Source of the DNA: CAZDGV01 sp964505195
GTDB lineage: Bacteria > Bacteroidota > Bacteroidia > Chitinophagales > Chitinophagaceae
Direction: 5' to 3'
Length of the DNA stretch: 64,000 nucleotides
Assembly (NCBI GenBank): GCA_964505195.1
Contig: CAZDGV010000002.1
Coordinates: forward strand, 80,281 to 144,280
Each line of letters starts with the position of its first letter. Position 1 is the first letter of the stretch. Below are positions 43,999 through 52,756 of the stretch, in pieces. The position numbers were made by a program, and so were the translations under genes. Below the pieces are notes generated by a model. That model was not told the DNA's origin. It made no database searches and was given only the letters and a program-made list of their open reading frames with translations.

Positions 43999-44856
43999 CT
44001 AACCTAAATAACTTTTGAGCGCATTGCTGTAGCGGGCTTTTTGAAGACGCTTGATAGCACGCTCTTTAATCTGACGAATTCTTTCTTTAGTAAGGTCATA
44101 TTTCTGACCAATCTGCTCAATGGTAACGCCGTTTTCTCCGTCAAGCCCAAAATAAGCATTCACGATTTCAGCTTCACGAGGACTTAAAGATTTCAGCACG
44201 CGACGAATTTCATTGCGAAGTGAATCTTTCATTACATCTTCATCCGTATCATCGCTCCCCTCCAGCAGATCACCCATGGCTACGTCCTCTGCTTCATGTA
44301 CAGGTGCATCTAGCGAGGTGTGTCTGGTATTGCTTTGGAAGATATTATTGATCTCCGTTTCACTCATTTCGAGGATATCTGCTAGCTCTTCGGTAGAAGG
44401 CTCACGCTCATGCTCCTGTTCAAAAGCCATATAGGCTTTGTTTGCTTTATTGTATGTTCCAATTTTGTTTTGAGGCAAACGAACAAGTCGCCCTTGTTCA
44501 GCCAATGCTTGTAAAATCGACTGGCGAATCCACCACACGGCGTAAGAGATAAACTTAAAACCTTTGGTTTCATCGAAACGCTGCGCGGCCTTGATCAAGC
44601 CCAAATTGCCTTCATTAATTAAATCACTCAGTGAAAGACCCTGGTGCTGATATTGTTTGGCAACCGAAACCACGAAACGAAGGTTTGCCTGAACCAATTT
44701 ATCCAGCGCACGTTGGTCGCCCATTTTAATTCGCTGTGCAAGGGTGGTTTCTTCCTCCGGCGTAATCATCGGAATTTTAGAAATCTCTTGAAGGTATTTC
44801 TCTACCGCTTGAGAATCGCGGTTGGTAATTTGTGTTGCAATTTTTAACTGCCTCAT
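43999..44856 (-). CDS. rpoD: Primary RNA polymerase sigma factor
   Basis: The 285-residue sigma-70 factor has region 1.2 (AVEKYLQEISKIPMITPEEE), region 2 (LVQANLRFVVSVAKQYQHQG, SYAVWWIRQSILQALAEQ), region 3 and region 4 (TKERIRQIKERAIKRLQKAR). It lacks the acidic region 1.1 and the long insertion of E. coli sigma-70, which is normal for Bacteroidota and fits the non-E. coli promoter pattern seen across this window. Confidence 0.96.
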   Translation of the reverse strand: MRQLKIATQITNRDSQAVEKYLQEISKIPMITPEEETTLAQRIKMGDQRALDKLVQANLRFVVSVAKQYQHQGLSLSDLINEGNLGLIKAAQRFDETKGFKFISYAVWWIRQSILQALAEQGRLVRLPQNKIGTYNKANKAYMAFEQEHEREPSTEELADILEMSETEINNIFQSNTRHTSLDAPVHEAEDVAMGDLLEGSDDTDEDVMKDSLRNEIRRVLKSLSPREAEIVNAYFGLDGENGVTIEQIGQKYDLTKERIRQIKERAIKRLQKARYSNALKSYLG

Positions 44857-44948
44857 AGTTTTCGTCGGATTTTTATTGTTACGGTTAGAAGACGCATAAA
44901 TACCTTCCTACGTCTTAAAAAATGCGTTAAAATTTAGCAAACCGTCTG

Positions 44949-44956
44949 CAAATATA
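44949..44956 (-). promoter_or_regulatory. Candidate rpoD -7 element (TATATTTG)
   Basis: On the minus strand TATATTTG fits TAnnTTTG, with a TATG near the -33 position at a 19-base spacing. It implies a leader of about 85 nt before the rpoD ATG. Confidence 0.45.
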
Positions 44957-45107
44957 AGCTACACATCCCTGTTTTCATAGTCCTTGTGGATAATTTAGGC
45001 TTTACCCGGTCCAGAGACGCCGATATAATTGAGCTGATTTTGGGCTATTAAACGATGCGAGGGTCGAAAAAGTTGAAATTTGAGCAAAAAAATAGAAGTT
45101 TGAGGCT

Positions 45108-46133
45108 ATGAACGAGCAAAAAGAATGGATCGACTTTAGATCTGACACGGTAACCCAACCCACACCTGAGATGCGGGAAGCCATGATGCATGCTGAAATT
45201 GGAGATGATGTATTTGGAGAGGATCCGAGCGTAAATGCGCTGGAAAGAATGGCGTCAGACATGTTTGGTATGGAAAAAGCCCTGTTCTGCCCCAGTGGTA
45301 CCATGACGAATCAAATTGCCATTAAAGTGCATACCCAACCTGGCGATGAAGTGATATGCGACGAATTATCGCATGTTTATCAGTATGAAGGAGGCGGCAT
45401 CGCATTTAACGCTGGCGCCTCCGTGCGCCTGCTGCAGGGCGACAGGGGCCGAATTTCGGTCAGCCATTTAGAAGGCGCTGTAAATGCAGACGATGTGCAC
45501 AAGGCGAAAAGCAGTTTGGTCGTGCTGGAAAATACTTCAAACAGAGGCGGAGGCAGCTGCTATAATATCAATGATATTCAATTAATTAAAGAATTTTGCT
45601 CTGTATCCAATTTGTCCTTGCATCTCGACGGAGCCCGTTTATTCAATGCCCTGATTGCCCGCAAAGAAACGCCTTTACAATATGGATCAGTTTTCGATAG
45701 TATATCCATTTGCCTGAGCAAGGGACTGGGCGCTCCTATTGGCAGTTTGCTGCTGGGCAGTGCTGCATTCATTCGAAAAGCAAAAAGAATAAGAAAGGTT
45801 TTTGGAGGCGGTATGCGACAGGCGGGTTATTTGGCTGCAGCAGGTATGTTTGCTTTGAAGCATCATGTAAACCGACTTGAAACAGACCATCAGCATGCTC
45901 AGTTTTTGGCGAAGACCATCCAAGATCTACCTTTTGTGGCGGAAGTACTGCCGGTTGAAACCAATATTCTGATTTTTGAAACCAAAGGTCCTGCTAAAGA
46001 AATGGTAGAAAAGCTAAGGAAGCATGGTATTCTTTGCATGTCGCTCGCACCAACCCAAATTCGATTGGTTACACACCTGGATACAACAGCAGCAGACATT
46101 GACAAAACTGCGGAAGTATTGCGCAAGATATAG
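45108..46133 (+). CDS. ltaE: Low-specificity L-threonine aldolase
   Basis: This PLP enzyme cleaves L-threonine or allo-threonine to glycine and acetaldehyde. The 341-residue protein starts with FRSDTVTQPTPEMREAM and has GDDVFGEDPSVNALE, LHLDGARLFNA (PLP-binding Asp) and the PLP Lys in ICLSKGLGAPIGSLL. It is a single gene, convergent with prc with an 8-bp gap. Confidence 0.95.
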   Translation: MNEQKEWIDFRSDTVTQPTPEMREAMMHAEIGDDVFGEDPSVNALERMASDMFGMEKALFCPSGTMTNQIAIKVHTQPGDEVICDELSHVYQYEGGGIAFNAGASVRLLQGDRGRISVSHLEGAVNADDVHKAKSSLVVLENTSNRGGGSCYNINDIQLIKEFCSVSNLSLHLDGARLFNALIARKETPLQYGSVFDSISICLSKGLGAPIGSLLLGSAAFIRKAKRIRKVFGGGMRQAGYLAAAGMFALKHHVNRLETDHQHAQFLAKTIQDLPFVAEVLPVETNILIFETKGPAKEMVEKLRKHGILCMSLAPTQIRLVTHLDTTAADIDKTAEVLRKI

Positions 46134-46141
46134 GATAGCCC

Positions 46142-48307
46142 CTAATCTTTCTTTACTACCTGCGTTTGCATAATCATATCCGATACTACTTTCACCGTTT
46201 CACCTACAAGCAAGTCGGTGCGAATGCCTTTTAGGAAAATTTTATTGCGCTCCAGCTTAATGGAATCTTGCTCAATGCGGGCGAGATCAACCGGAAGATT
46301 GGAAACCGATAGCTCTTCTTTCAATTTCAAGGATTCATTGATTTTCTTGAACATATCTGCTGCTTCCTGCTTCTTTTTTCTGAACTGATCTAGCTGAAGT
46401 GAGATATCCTTTTTATTGTTTTTTTCAAGCCATGCAACAGACGATTGCAGTTGATTGAATGCCTCATTTTCTGAAATACGCAATTTGCTTGCCAGTGCTA
46501 TATTGGTGAGGGGTAAAGGATTCGACCAGGCCTTGAAAGGAGCGCCCTCTATCTCATCCCATGCCAATGCGTCTTCCGTATCTTTTTCCCTCAATTTTAA
46601 ATAATCGTACTGATCGGGTACGGTAATGTCCGGATACACCCCTCGTAGCTGCGTACTGGCACCCGATACACGATAAAATTTCTGCAAAGTGAGTTTGAGA
46701 CTTCCTAAATCTGAACCCGCACTTCCTCCAACCCATGCCATTTTATCCAACTCAATATTACGCTGTACTGTTCCCTTTCCATAGGTTGAACTACTACCGA
46801 TGACGATTCCGCGTTTATAATCTTGAATGGCGCCTGCAAATATTTCAGAAGCAGAGGCGCTTAAGCTATTCACCATTACCACCAGCGGTCCATCCCATAG
46901 CACAGATCCATTATCACGATCGCGCAACACAGTAGGTGCTTCATCCTTACTTTTTACCTGCACTACTGGCCCGTCCGGAATAAAAAAGCCCACCATCTGA
47001 ACCACATCCCAAAGAGAACCACCTCCGTTATTACGCAAATCCAATATAATTCCATCTACTTGCTGTGCCTTAAGCTTACCAATTTCTTTTGCTACATCGG
47101 GTGCACAGCGGGGTGCATTCGGACGATCAAAATCTGCATAAAACTCAGGCAAATAAATAAAACCGATTTTAAAATGCTCTTTCGACTCGATGATTAAACT
47201 TTTCGCATAGGTTTCATCGAGCGGTATTTCATCGCGCACCAGCGATACCACTTTAATGGTTCCATCTGCTTTACGTATGGTTAGTCGCACCACCGTACCT
47301 TTCTTACCCCGTATCAGTCGAACCGCATCTGTCACTTCAAAACCATTTAGATCTTGATCGGTCAACTCCTCACCCTGTCCTACTTTCAGAATATAATCAC
47401 CAACAGCAATTTCGCCGGATTTCCAGGCCGGACTGCCATTAACAATGGTTGCTACTTTAATATTGCCATTGTCTCTGTCTTCTGTGAGTGAAGCACCAAT
47501 GCCAAAGAAACTTCCTCTCATCTGTTCATCAAAAGCACGTTTTTCGATGGGCGGGAAATAAGTGCTGTGCGGATCCATCGATTCGGTAATGACGTTTACA
47601 TACTGGTGAAAACGATCATCATCTTTGAAGCGATTGCGAAAACGCTCATACATACGATCGAATTGCTTCAGCACCTTATCGCGTGCTTCTTTTTCCATAT
47701 CCTCTTTTGAAAGCATAACAAAACCTTCCTTCCCCTTGTTTTTTTCCTGTTCTTCTAGCAAATCGGTATATCGTTCGAGCGCATAGTACTTTAGCTTTTT
47801 ACGCCATGCTTCACGCCATTCCTTTTCATTGCGTGGATAGCTGCGCTTTTCTTCATCTTCCACGTACTGCTCATCAATGGTATAATCAAAGGGCTGGGAA
47901 AGAATGGAGCGATACAAATCGGCTGATTGCACCACCCGCTGCTTGTATATGTCATTGATTGTAAAAAAAGACTCCAACGATGCGCCCTTGATTTCATCAT
48001 CGAGCTGCAGCTCATAGTTTTTTAACTGTGCCACATCAGCCGACAGGAAATAAATTTTATCGGGATCCAAACTCTGCAAGAACTTATTAAAAATGTCTTT
48101 AGAAAAGTTATCATCGATTTTGCGCGGACTGAAATGTCCTTCTTCCAACATCTCTCCCACAAGACGTAACACTTTTTCATAGCGACTTTTTGGATCATCC
48201 AGGGTTTGAGAAGACTTAACGGCATAAAAGACACCTCCCCCCAATACCAGCAACAAAATGATCATCAAACTCTTCTTACTAAACATATATGCGATAAATT
48301 TTGACAT
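46142..48307 (-). CDS. prc: Carboxy-terminal processing peptidase (tail-specific protease)
   Basis: The 721-residue S41A protease has an N-terminal membrane anchor (LMIILLLVLGGGVFYAV) and an N-terminal helical domain with DPDKIYFLSADV. A PDZ domain follows (about 245-335, FFGIGASLTEDRDNG). The Ser-Lys catalytic core has Ser in VNSLSASASEIFAGAIQDY and Lys in SSSTYGKGTVQ, and a DUF3340-like tail closes the protein. It trims or degrades periplasmic proteins. Codon 8 is an alternative start. Confidence 0.95.
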   Translation of the reverse strand: MSKFIAYMFSKKSLMIILLLVLGGGVFYAVKSSQTLDDPKSRYEKVLRLVGEMLEEGHFSPRKIDDNFSKDIFNKFLQSLDPDKIYFLSADVAQLKNYELQLDDEIKGASLESFFTINDIYKQRVVQSADLYRSILSQPFDYTIDEQYVEDEEKRSYPRNEKEWREAWRKKLKYYALERYTDLLEEQEKNKGKEGFVMLSKEDMEKEARDKVLKQFDRMYERFRNRFKDDDRFHQYVNVITESMDPHSTYFPPIEKRAFDEQMRGSFFGIGASLTEDRDNGNIKVATIVNGSPAWKSGEIAVGDYILKVGQGEELTDQDLNGFEVTDAVRLIRGKKGTVVRLTIRKADGTIKVVSLVRDEIPLDETYAKSLIIESKEHFKIGFIYLPEFYADFDRPNAPRCAPDVAKEIGKLKAQQVDGIILDLRNNGGGSLWDVVQMVGFFIPDGPVVQVKSKDEAPTVLRDRDNGSVLWDGPLVVMVNSLSASASEIFAGAIQDYKRGIVIGSSSTYGKGTVQRNIELDKMAWVGGSAGSDLGSLKLTLQKFYRVSGASTQLRGVYPDITVPDQYDYLKLREKDTEDALAWDEIEGAPFKAWSNPLPLTNIALASKLRISENEAFNQLQSSVAWLEKNNKKDISLQLDQFRKKKQEAADMFKKINESLKLKEELSVSNLPVDLARIEQDSIKLERNKIFLKGIRTDLLVGETVKVVSDMIMQTQVVKKD

Positions 48308-48445
48308 AAGTAAAACAAAGTAAAATTAGCTTAAAAATAAAAGCCCATCCATCATAAGGCCCCTTTTATGTCAGGATTAACAAGGCAATCATACAGAAGT
48401 TCTATACCCCGAAGCTATTCAATTGAAAAAAACTGAAACACAAAT

Positions 48446-48477
48446 TTTGTCTGGCGCGGGCATTTGTCTTAATTTTG
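48446..48477 (+). promoter_or_regulatory. Promoter of tRNA-His
   Basis: TTTG at 48446-48449, a 20-base spacer and TAATTTTG at 48470-48477 form a complete match to the Bacteroidota consensus. The tRNA begins 10 bases after the -7 element. Confidence 0.85.
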
Positions 48478-48487
48478 CCGCCCACAC

Positions 48488-48565
48488 GGAGGTTATAGCT
48501 CAGTTGGTTAGAGCGTCAGATTGTGGCTCTGAAGGCCGGGGGTTCGAATCCCCTTAATCTCCCCA
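48488..48565 (+). tRNA. tRNA-His (GTG)
   Basis: The cloverleaf folds fully: acceptor GAGGTTA/TAATCTC, D stem GCTC/GAGC, anticodon stem TCAGA/TCTGA with loop TTGTGGC (anticodon GTG), and a T arm with TTCGAAT. The extra 5' G at 48488 opposite C at 48562 is the G-1:C73 identity pair of tRNA-His, and CCA is encoded at 48563-48565. Confidence 0.97.
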
Positions 48566-48570
48566 CCCTT

Positions 48571-48598
48571 ACCGCCCGCGTTTGCCGGCGGTTTTTTT
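48571..48598 (+). terminator. Terminator of tRNA-His
   Basis: ACCGCC (48571-48576) pairs with GGCGGT (48587-48592) and is followed by seven T. It begins 5 bases after the tRNA CCA and ends 1 base before the ATG of the DUF445 gene. Confidence 0.85.
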
Positions 48599-48599
48599 A

Positions 48600-49214
48600 A
48601 TGATGCATATGAACTATTGGCTGCTATTGATACCGGTTATTTCTGCTTTTATTGGATGGATCACCAATCTGATTGCCATTAAAATGCTTTTCCACCCCCG
48701 CCTACCGGTTAAGATCTTGGGCATTACCATTCAGGGAATCTTCCCCAAAAGGCAGGAACAATTTGCAGTGAAATTAGGCAAACTGGTAAGCGAAGAGCTG
48801 CTTTCATTCAAGGATATAGAGCAAAAAATTACGGATCCAGGAAACATCAAAGCCATGATTCCGCTGATTGAAAATCATATCGACCGCTTCCTTCGCGAAA
48901 AACTCAGCGAAACAATGCCAATGCTGAGCATGTTTATTGGGGATAAGACCATCGATAAAATCAAAGAAGTTTTTCTTAATGAGCTGGAAAATCTATTCCC
49001 CATTATCATGAAAGGCTATTTAGGTAAACTTCAGACCGAACTCGATCTTGAAGTCATTGTTACAGAAAAAGTAAAAGCTTTTTCCTCCGAAAAACTCGAA
49101 CAGATTTTATATCAGGTAATGTCTAAGGAATTTACATTCATCGAAATCATTGGTGCCATTTTGGGCTTTATCATTGGTTTACTGCAGGTTGTAATTACCG
49201 TTGTAGCACAATAA
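48600..49214 (+). CDS. DUF445 family membrane protein
   Basis: The protein has about 204 residues and an N-terminal helix (NYWLLLIPVISAFIGWITNLIA, shown in part). Next comes the family-typical block AIKMLFHPRLPVKILG, then GIFPKRQEQFAVKLG, an amphipathic middle, and a C-terminal hydrophobic helix (IGAILGFIIGLLQVVITVV). Function is unknown. ATGs at 48600, 48603 and 48609 compete, and all lie immediately after the tRNA terminator, leaving no room for a conventional leader. Confidence 0.85.
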   Translation: MMHMNYWLLLIPVISAFIGWITNLIAIKMLFHPRLPVKILGITIQGIFPKRQEQFAVKLGKLVSEELLSFKDIEQKITDPGNIKAMIPLIENHIDRFLREKLSETMPMLSMFIGDKTIDKIKEVFLNELENLFPIIMKGYLGKLQTELDLEVIVTEKVKAFSSEKLEQILYQVMSKEFTFIEIIGAILGFIIGLLQVVITVVAQ

Positions 49215-49344
49215 CCAGCCACTCATCCCAAAACCTGCTGAAAACAGAACAATTCTCCGTTCCATAGGTTAAACATACCGCTTGTACTAATTCATTACAC
49301 AACGCCGCTGCTTTTAACGAAATTTGCGGCCTCAAACACCCATT

Positions 49345-51984
49345 ATGCGTTATTTGATTCTTTTGTCTTTCATGCTCATTCATCATACCCTTTTTGCTCA
49401 GATTCCCACTATGCCTCCCGGAGCAAGAGGAAATGCTGCCCAAATGAATATGGGAAGGTTTTATGGCAAAATCGTGGACACCAAAACCGGTAAGCCCATT
49501 GATGCTGCTTCTGTGCAGCTGTTGCAGAGTAAATTCGACAGCGCCACCAAAACAAGAAAAGAAGTGGTGATAAACGGGCAGCTCACCCGTGCCAACGGTG
49601 ATTTTAGTTTGGAAAATCTGTCTATTATGGGTCAGTACAAACTAAAGGTAACCGCCATCGGCTTCAAGACCTTTGAAAAAAGTCTTTCGTTCGGACTTTC
49701 AATGAATGGAGGCAATCGAGGCGACATGTCGCAAATGCTTAACAGCATCGACAAAGATTTGGGGAATATCAAAATGGAAGAAGAGGTTAAACAGCTTTCT
49801 GAGGTAGTAGTAGAAGGAACCCGACCTACTTTGCAATTGGGTGTTGACAGGAAAATTTTCAATGTTGATCGCAACATCGTTTCCCAGGGCGGAACAGCAG
49901 TGGATGTTATGCGCAATGTGCCCACAGTGGATGTGGACGTAGAGGGCAACATTTCACTGCGCAATAACGCACCACAAATTTTTGTAGATGGGAGACCTTC
50001 TGTTCTGAGCTTGGATCAAATTCCTGCTGACGCAATTCAAAGTGTAGAGTTGATCACCAACCCTTCCGCAAAATTTGATGCAAGCGGTGGACAATCAGCA
50101 ATCATCAACATTGTACTAAAAAAGAATAAACGTGTAGGATACAGCGGAAATGTTCGTACAGGTATTGATATGCGCGGCAGACCTAATATGGGAGGCGATA
50201 TCAACGTACGTCAGGGAAAGATTAATGCTTTTGCCAACCTGAATTACAGCATGCGCAAAAACAAAGGCTGGGGTGAAACCGACCGAAACAATCTGATTCC
50301 GGCAGGTGATCTTTCTACTCTGTTTTTAAGAAACGATAACGTATCTACCGGCGATTTTGCATTTGCAAGAGGCGGCATAGATTATTATATCGACAACAGG
50401 AATACCATCACGCTTTCAGGAAATCTTTTGCGCGGAAATTTCAGGTCGGATGATATCAATGATATTGTTTTTAACCGACTCAATACCGCTTTCACTGATT
50501 CAACAGAATTGAGAATAACTGACGGAGAAAACCTGTTTCGCGGTCAGGGCGCACAGCTTAGCTTCAAACACAATTACTCCAAACCCGGAAAGGAATGGAC
50601 TGCCGACATCAATTACAATCAAAGCAGAAGTGAAAATGATCAGGATATCAGTATTTCCACTTCGAAGTTTAGCGGAATCGGATCTCCTATCCAGCGAAAC
50701 TTCAACCAGGGCGTAGATGCAGGCGGCGCCAATAAACTCCTCGTAGCACAAACCGATTTTGTAAACCCGTTGAACGAAAACATGAAACTTGAATTTGGTT
50801 TGCGCTCACAAACCAGATGGTTTGAAAGTTTTCAGCAGAACTCCATCAACGGAATCGTAAACCCTCGCATCAGCAACCAATTTGAGTTTGTTGACTATGT
50901 GCATGCCGGCTATGTATCATTCGCACAAAAGGTATCTAAAGCAAATCTGAATTTTCAGGTGGGTTTAAGAGCAGAGAGCTCTTCCTACGACGGAAAGCAA
51001 ATTGGGAAAGATACTCGCTTCCAAAATCAGTTTCCGCTGGCATTGTTTCCAAGCGCATTTGTTTCAAAGACTTTTAAAGACAAACAGGATCTGCAGTTGA
51101 ATTATTCTCGTAGAGTAAATCGCCCCAGCTTCTTTCAGCTGTTACCCAATACCGATTTCACAGATGTGTTGAATTTTCAAACAGGCAATCCCGACCTGAA
51201 GCCTGAATTCACGCATTCTTTGGAAATGAGCTACCAGAAAACCTATGGTAAAAAGAATAATCTTTTCCTCGTGACCATCTTTGGCAAGCAAACCAATAAT
51301 CTGATTGCCAGGTATCAAGCCCCCCGTAAAATTGGCGACTCCGATACACTTGGCTTTGTTACCACCTTTGTAAACGCAACCAGCAGCTTTGCAGCTGGCC
51401 TTGAACTCGTTTTTAGAAACACAATAACAAAGTGGTGGGAAATCAATTACAATGCTAATTTCTATCATTCAAAAATTAATGGAACCGCTGCATTGCCCAA
51501 TTTACAGAACGAAAGAAGTAGTTTCTTCATTAAAATAAACAACACGTTTCGTTTAAACAAAGGATGGACAGTACAGTTAAGCGGTGATTATCGTTCCCGT
51601 TCTATCTTGCCTGTATCATCCGGAGGCGGCGGCGGTGGTCGCGGCGGCGGCGGTGGATGGATGATGGGCGGTTTTGGCGGCGGACAGATTTCCACCACAC
51701 AGGGTTATATAGATGCAAACTATTATGCAGATCTGGGTATTCGAAAAGAATTCAAGATTAAGAACAATACGGCTTCTGTAGGCGTAAACTGGAGCGACTT
51801 CTTAAGAACCAGGCAGAATATTGTTTTTGCTGAGGGCGAAGGATTCAACCAGTATAGCTGGAGAAGAAGAGATCCACAGTTTGTACGTGTTAACTTCAGC
51901 TATCGTTTTGGGAAATTTGATGCATCCATCTTCAAGCGCAGAAATAACCGCATGGAAGGAGAAGGCATGGAAATGATGCAGTAA
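49345..51984 (+). CDS. Outer-membrane beta-barrel protein, TonB-receptor-like
   Basis: The 879-residue protein has a signal peptide ending LFAQ, a carboxypeptidase-regulatory domain (about 35-125) and a plug-like region with VVVEGTRPTLQLGVDRK, PQIFVDGRPSVLSLDQIPA and VELITNPSAKFDASGGQSA. A long barrel of the OMP_b-brl_3 type follows. Start at 49345 (MRYLILLSFMLI) is used because the next upstream codon option is a TTG with no signal-like sequence. A Gly-rich tract is present near residues 757-780. Ligand is unknown, and no partner lipoprotein is adjacent. Confidence 0.88.
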   Translation: MRYLILLSFMLIHHTLFAQIPTMPPGARGNAAQMNMGRFYGKIVDTKTGKPIDAASVQLLQSKFDSATKTRKEVVINGQLTRANGDFSLENLSIMGQYKLKVTAIGFKTFEKSLSFGLSMNGGNRGDMSQMLNSIDKDLGNIKMEEEVKQLSEVVVEGTRPTLQLGVDRKIFNVDRNIVSQGGTAVDVMRNVPTVDVDVEGNISLRNNAPQIFVDGRPSVLSLDQIPADAIQSVELITNPSAKFDASGGQSAIINIVLKKNKRVGYSGNVRTGIDMRGRPNMGGDINVRQGKINAFANLNYSMRKNKGWGETDRNNLIPAGDLSTLFLRNDNVSTGDFAFARGGIDYYIDNRNTITLSGNLLRGNFRSDDINDIVFNRLNTAFTDSTELRITDGENLFRGQGAQLSFKHNYSKPGKEWTADINYNQSRSENDQDISISTSKFSGIGSPIQRNFNQGVDAGGANKLLVAQTDFVNPLNENMKLEFGLRSQTRWFESFQQNSINGIVNPRISNQFEFVDYVHAGYVSFAQKVSKANLNFQVGLRAESSSYDGKQIGKDTRFQNQFPLALFPSAFVSKTFKDKQDLQLNYSRRVNRPSFFQLLPNTDFTDVLNFQTGNPDLKPEFTHSLEMSYQKTYGKKNNLFLVTIFGKQTNNLIARYQAPRKIGDSDTLGFVTTFVNATSSFAAGLELVFRNTITKWWEINYNANFYHSKINGTAALPNLQNERSSFFIKINNTFRLNKGWTVQLSGDYRSRSILPVSSGGGGGGRGGGGGWMMGGFGGGQISTTQGYIDANYYADLGIRKEFKIKNNTASVGVNWSDFLRTRQNIVFAEGEGFNQYSWRRRDPQFVRVNFSYRFGKFDASIFKRRNNRMEGEGMEMMQ

Positions 51985-52022
51985 CAATTTGCAGATGATA
52001 TCTCTGCTAAGATCTGCTATGA

Positions 52023-52685
52023 TTACTGTCCGGATTTTCCTACCAGCATTGGTACAAACGAGAAGGCATCAAAGGTTTCTTCAAGCAATTCGCCGCCGGC
52101 TTGCTTGGTAATGCGTTTCATACGCTGTCTTTCACCCTCGTCTACCGGAACAACCATAATCGCTCCGGGTTTCATTTGTTCGATCAGTTTGGGGGGAATA
52201 AAAGGAGCAGCAGCGGTAATGATAACGCGATCGAAAGGCGCATAGGTAGGCAGACCTTCAAACCCGTCACCATAGAAAAATTTGATATTGGGATACTTCT
52301 TTAAGTAATCAAAAGTTTTATTCTGATCGAAGAGTGCTTTTTGTCTTTCTACGGTAAATACTTTAGCACCCATTTCAGCAAGCACACAGGACTGATATGC
52401 GCTTCCTGTGCCAATTTCAAGTACTTTTTGAAGTGGCTTTATATCGAGCAGCTGCGTTTGATAAGCAACCGTATAGGGCTGAGAAATGGTTTGTTCGTTT
52501 CCTATGGGGAAAGCTCTGTCTTCGTATGCAATCTTATCGAATGCCGTATCCAGAAAAAAATGTCGGGGAACCTTATTGATTGCATCGAGCACTGTTTCAT
52601 TCGTAATACCTTTTTCGCGTATGCTATCTACCAACTGCTTCCTTAATCCTTTATGCTGATAACGGTCTTCTACTTGCCTTTTCAT
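52023..52685 (-). CDS. pcm: Protein-L-isoaspartate O-methyltransferase
   Basis: Pcm methylates isoaspartyl residues to start repair of aged proteins. The 220-residue protein has the N-terminal helix region, NEQTISQPYTVAYQTQLL, the AdoMet loop VLEIGTGSAYQSCVLAEMG and DRVIITAAAPFIPPKLIEQ. Length fits the bacterial family. It is convergent with the barrel gene and lies 71 bp after the phosphohexomutase gene. Confidence 0.95.
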   Translation of the reverse strand: MKRQVEDRYQHKGLRKQLVDSIREKGITNETVLDAINKVPRHFFLDTAFDKIAYEDRAFPIGNEQTISQPYTVAYQTQLLDIKPLQKVLEIGTGSAYQSCVLAEMGAKVFTVERQKALFDQNKTFDYLKKYPNIKFFYGDGFEGLPTYAPFDRVIITAAAPFIPPKLIEQMKPGAIMVVPVDEGERQRMKRITKQAGGELLEETFDAFSFVPMLVGKSGQ

Positions 52686-52756
52686 GGTAACTCACTTATA
52701 AATGCGTTTGCAAGGTACGCAGTTGCAGTGAATGCATGAAGAAAAAGCAGCGTACC

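Noticed and set aside
51617..51690. Microsatellite or CRISPR-like repeat
   Set aside because: The Gly-codon tract is irregular, short and in frame within a coding region; no spacer-repeat structure exists.
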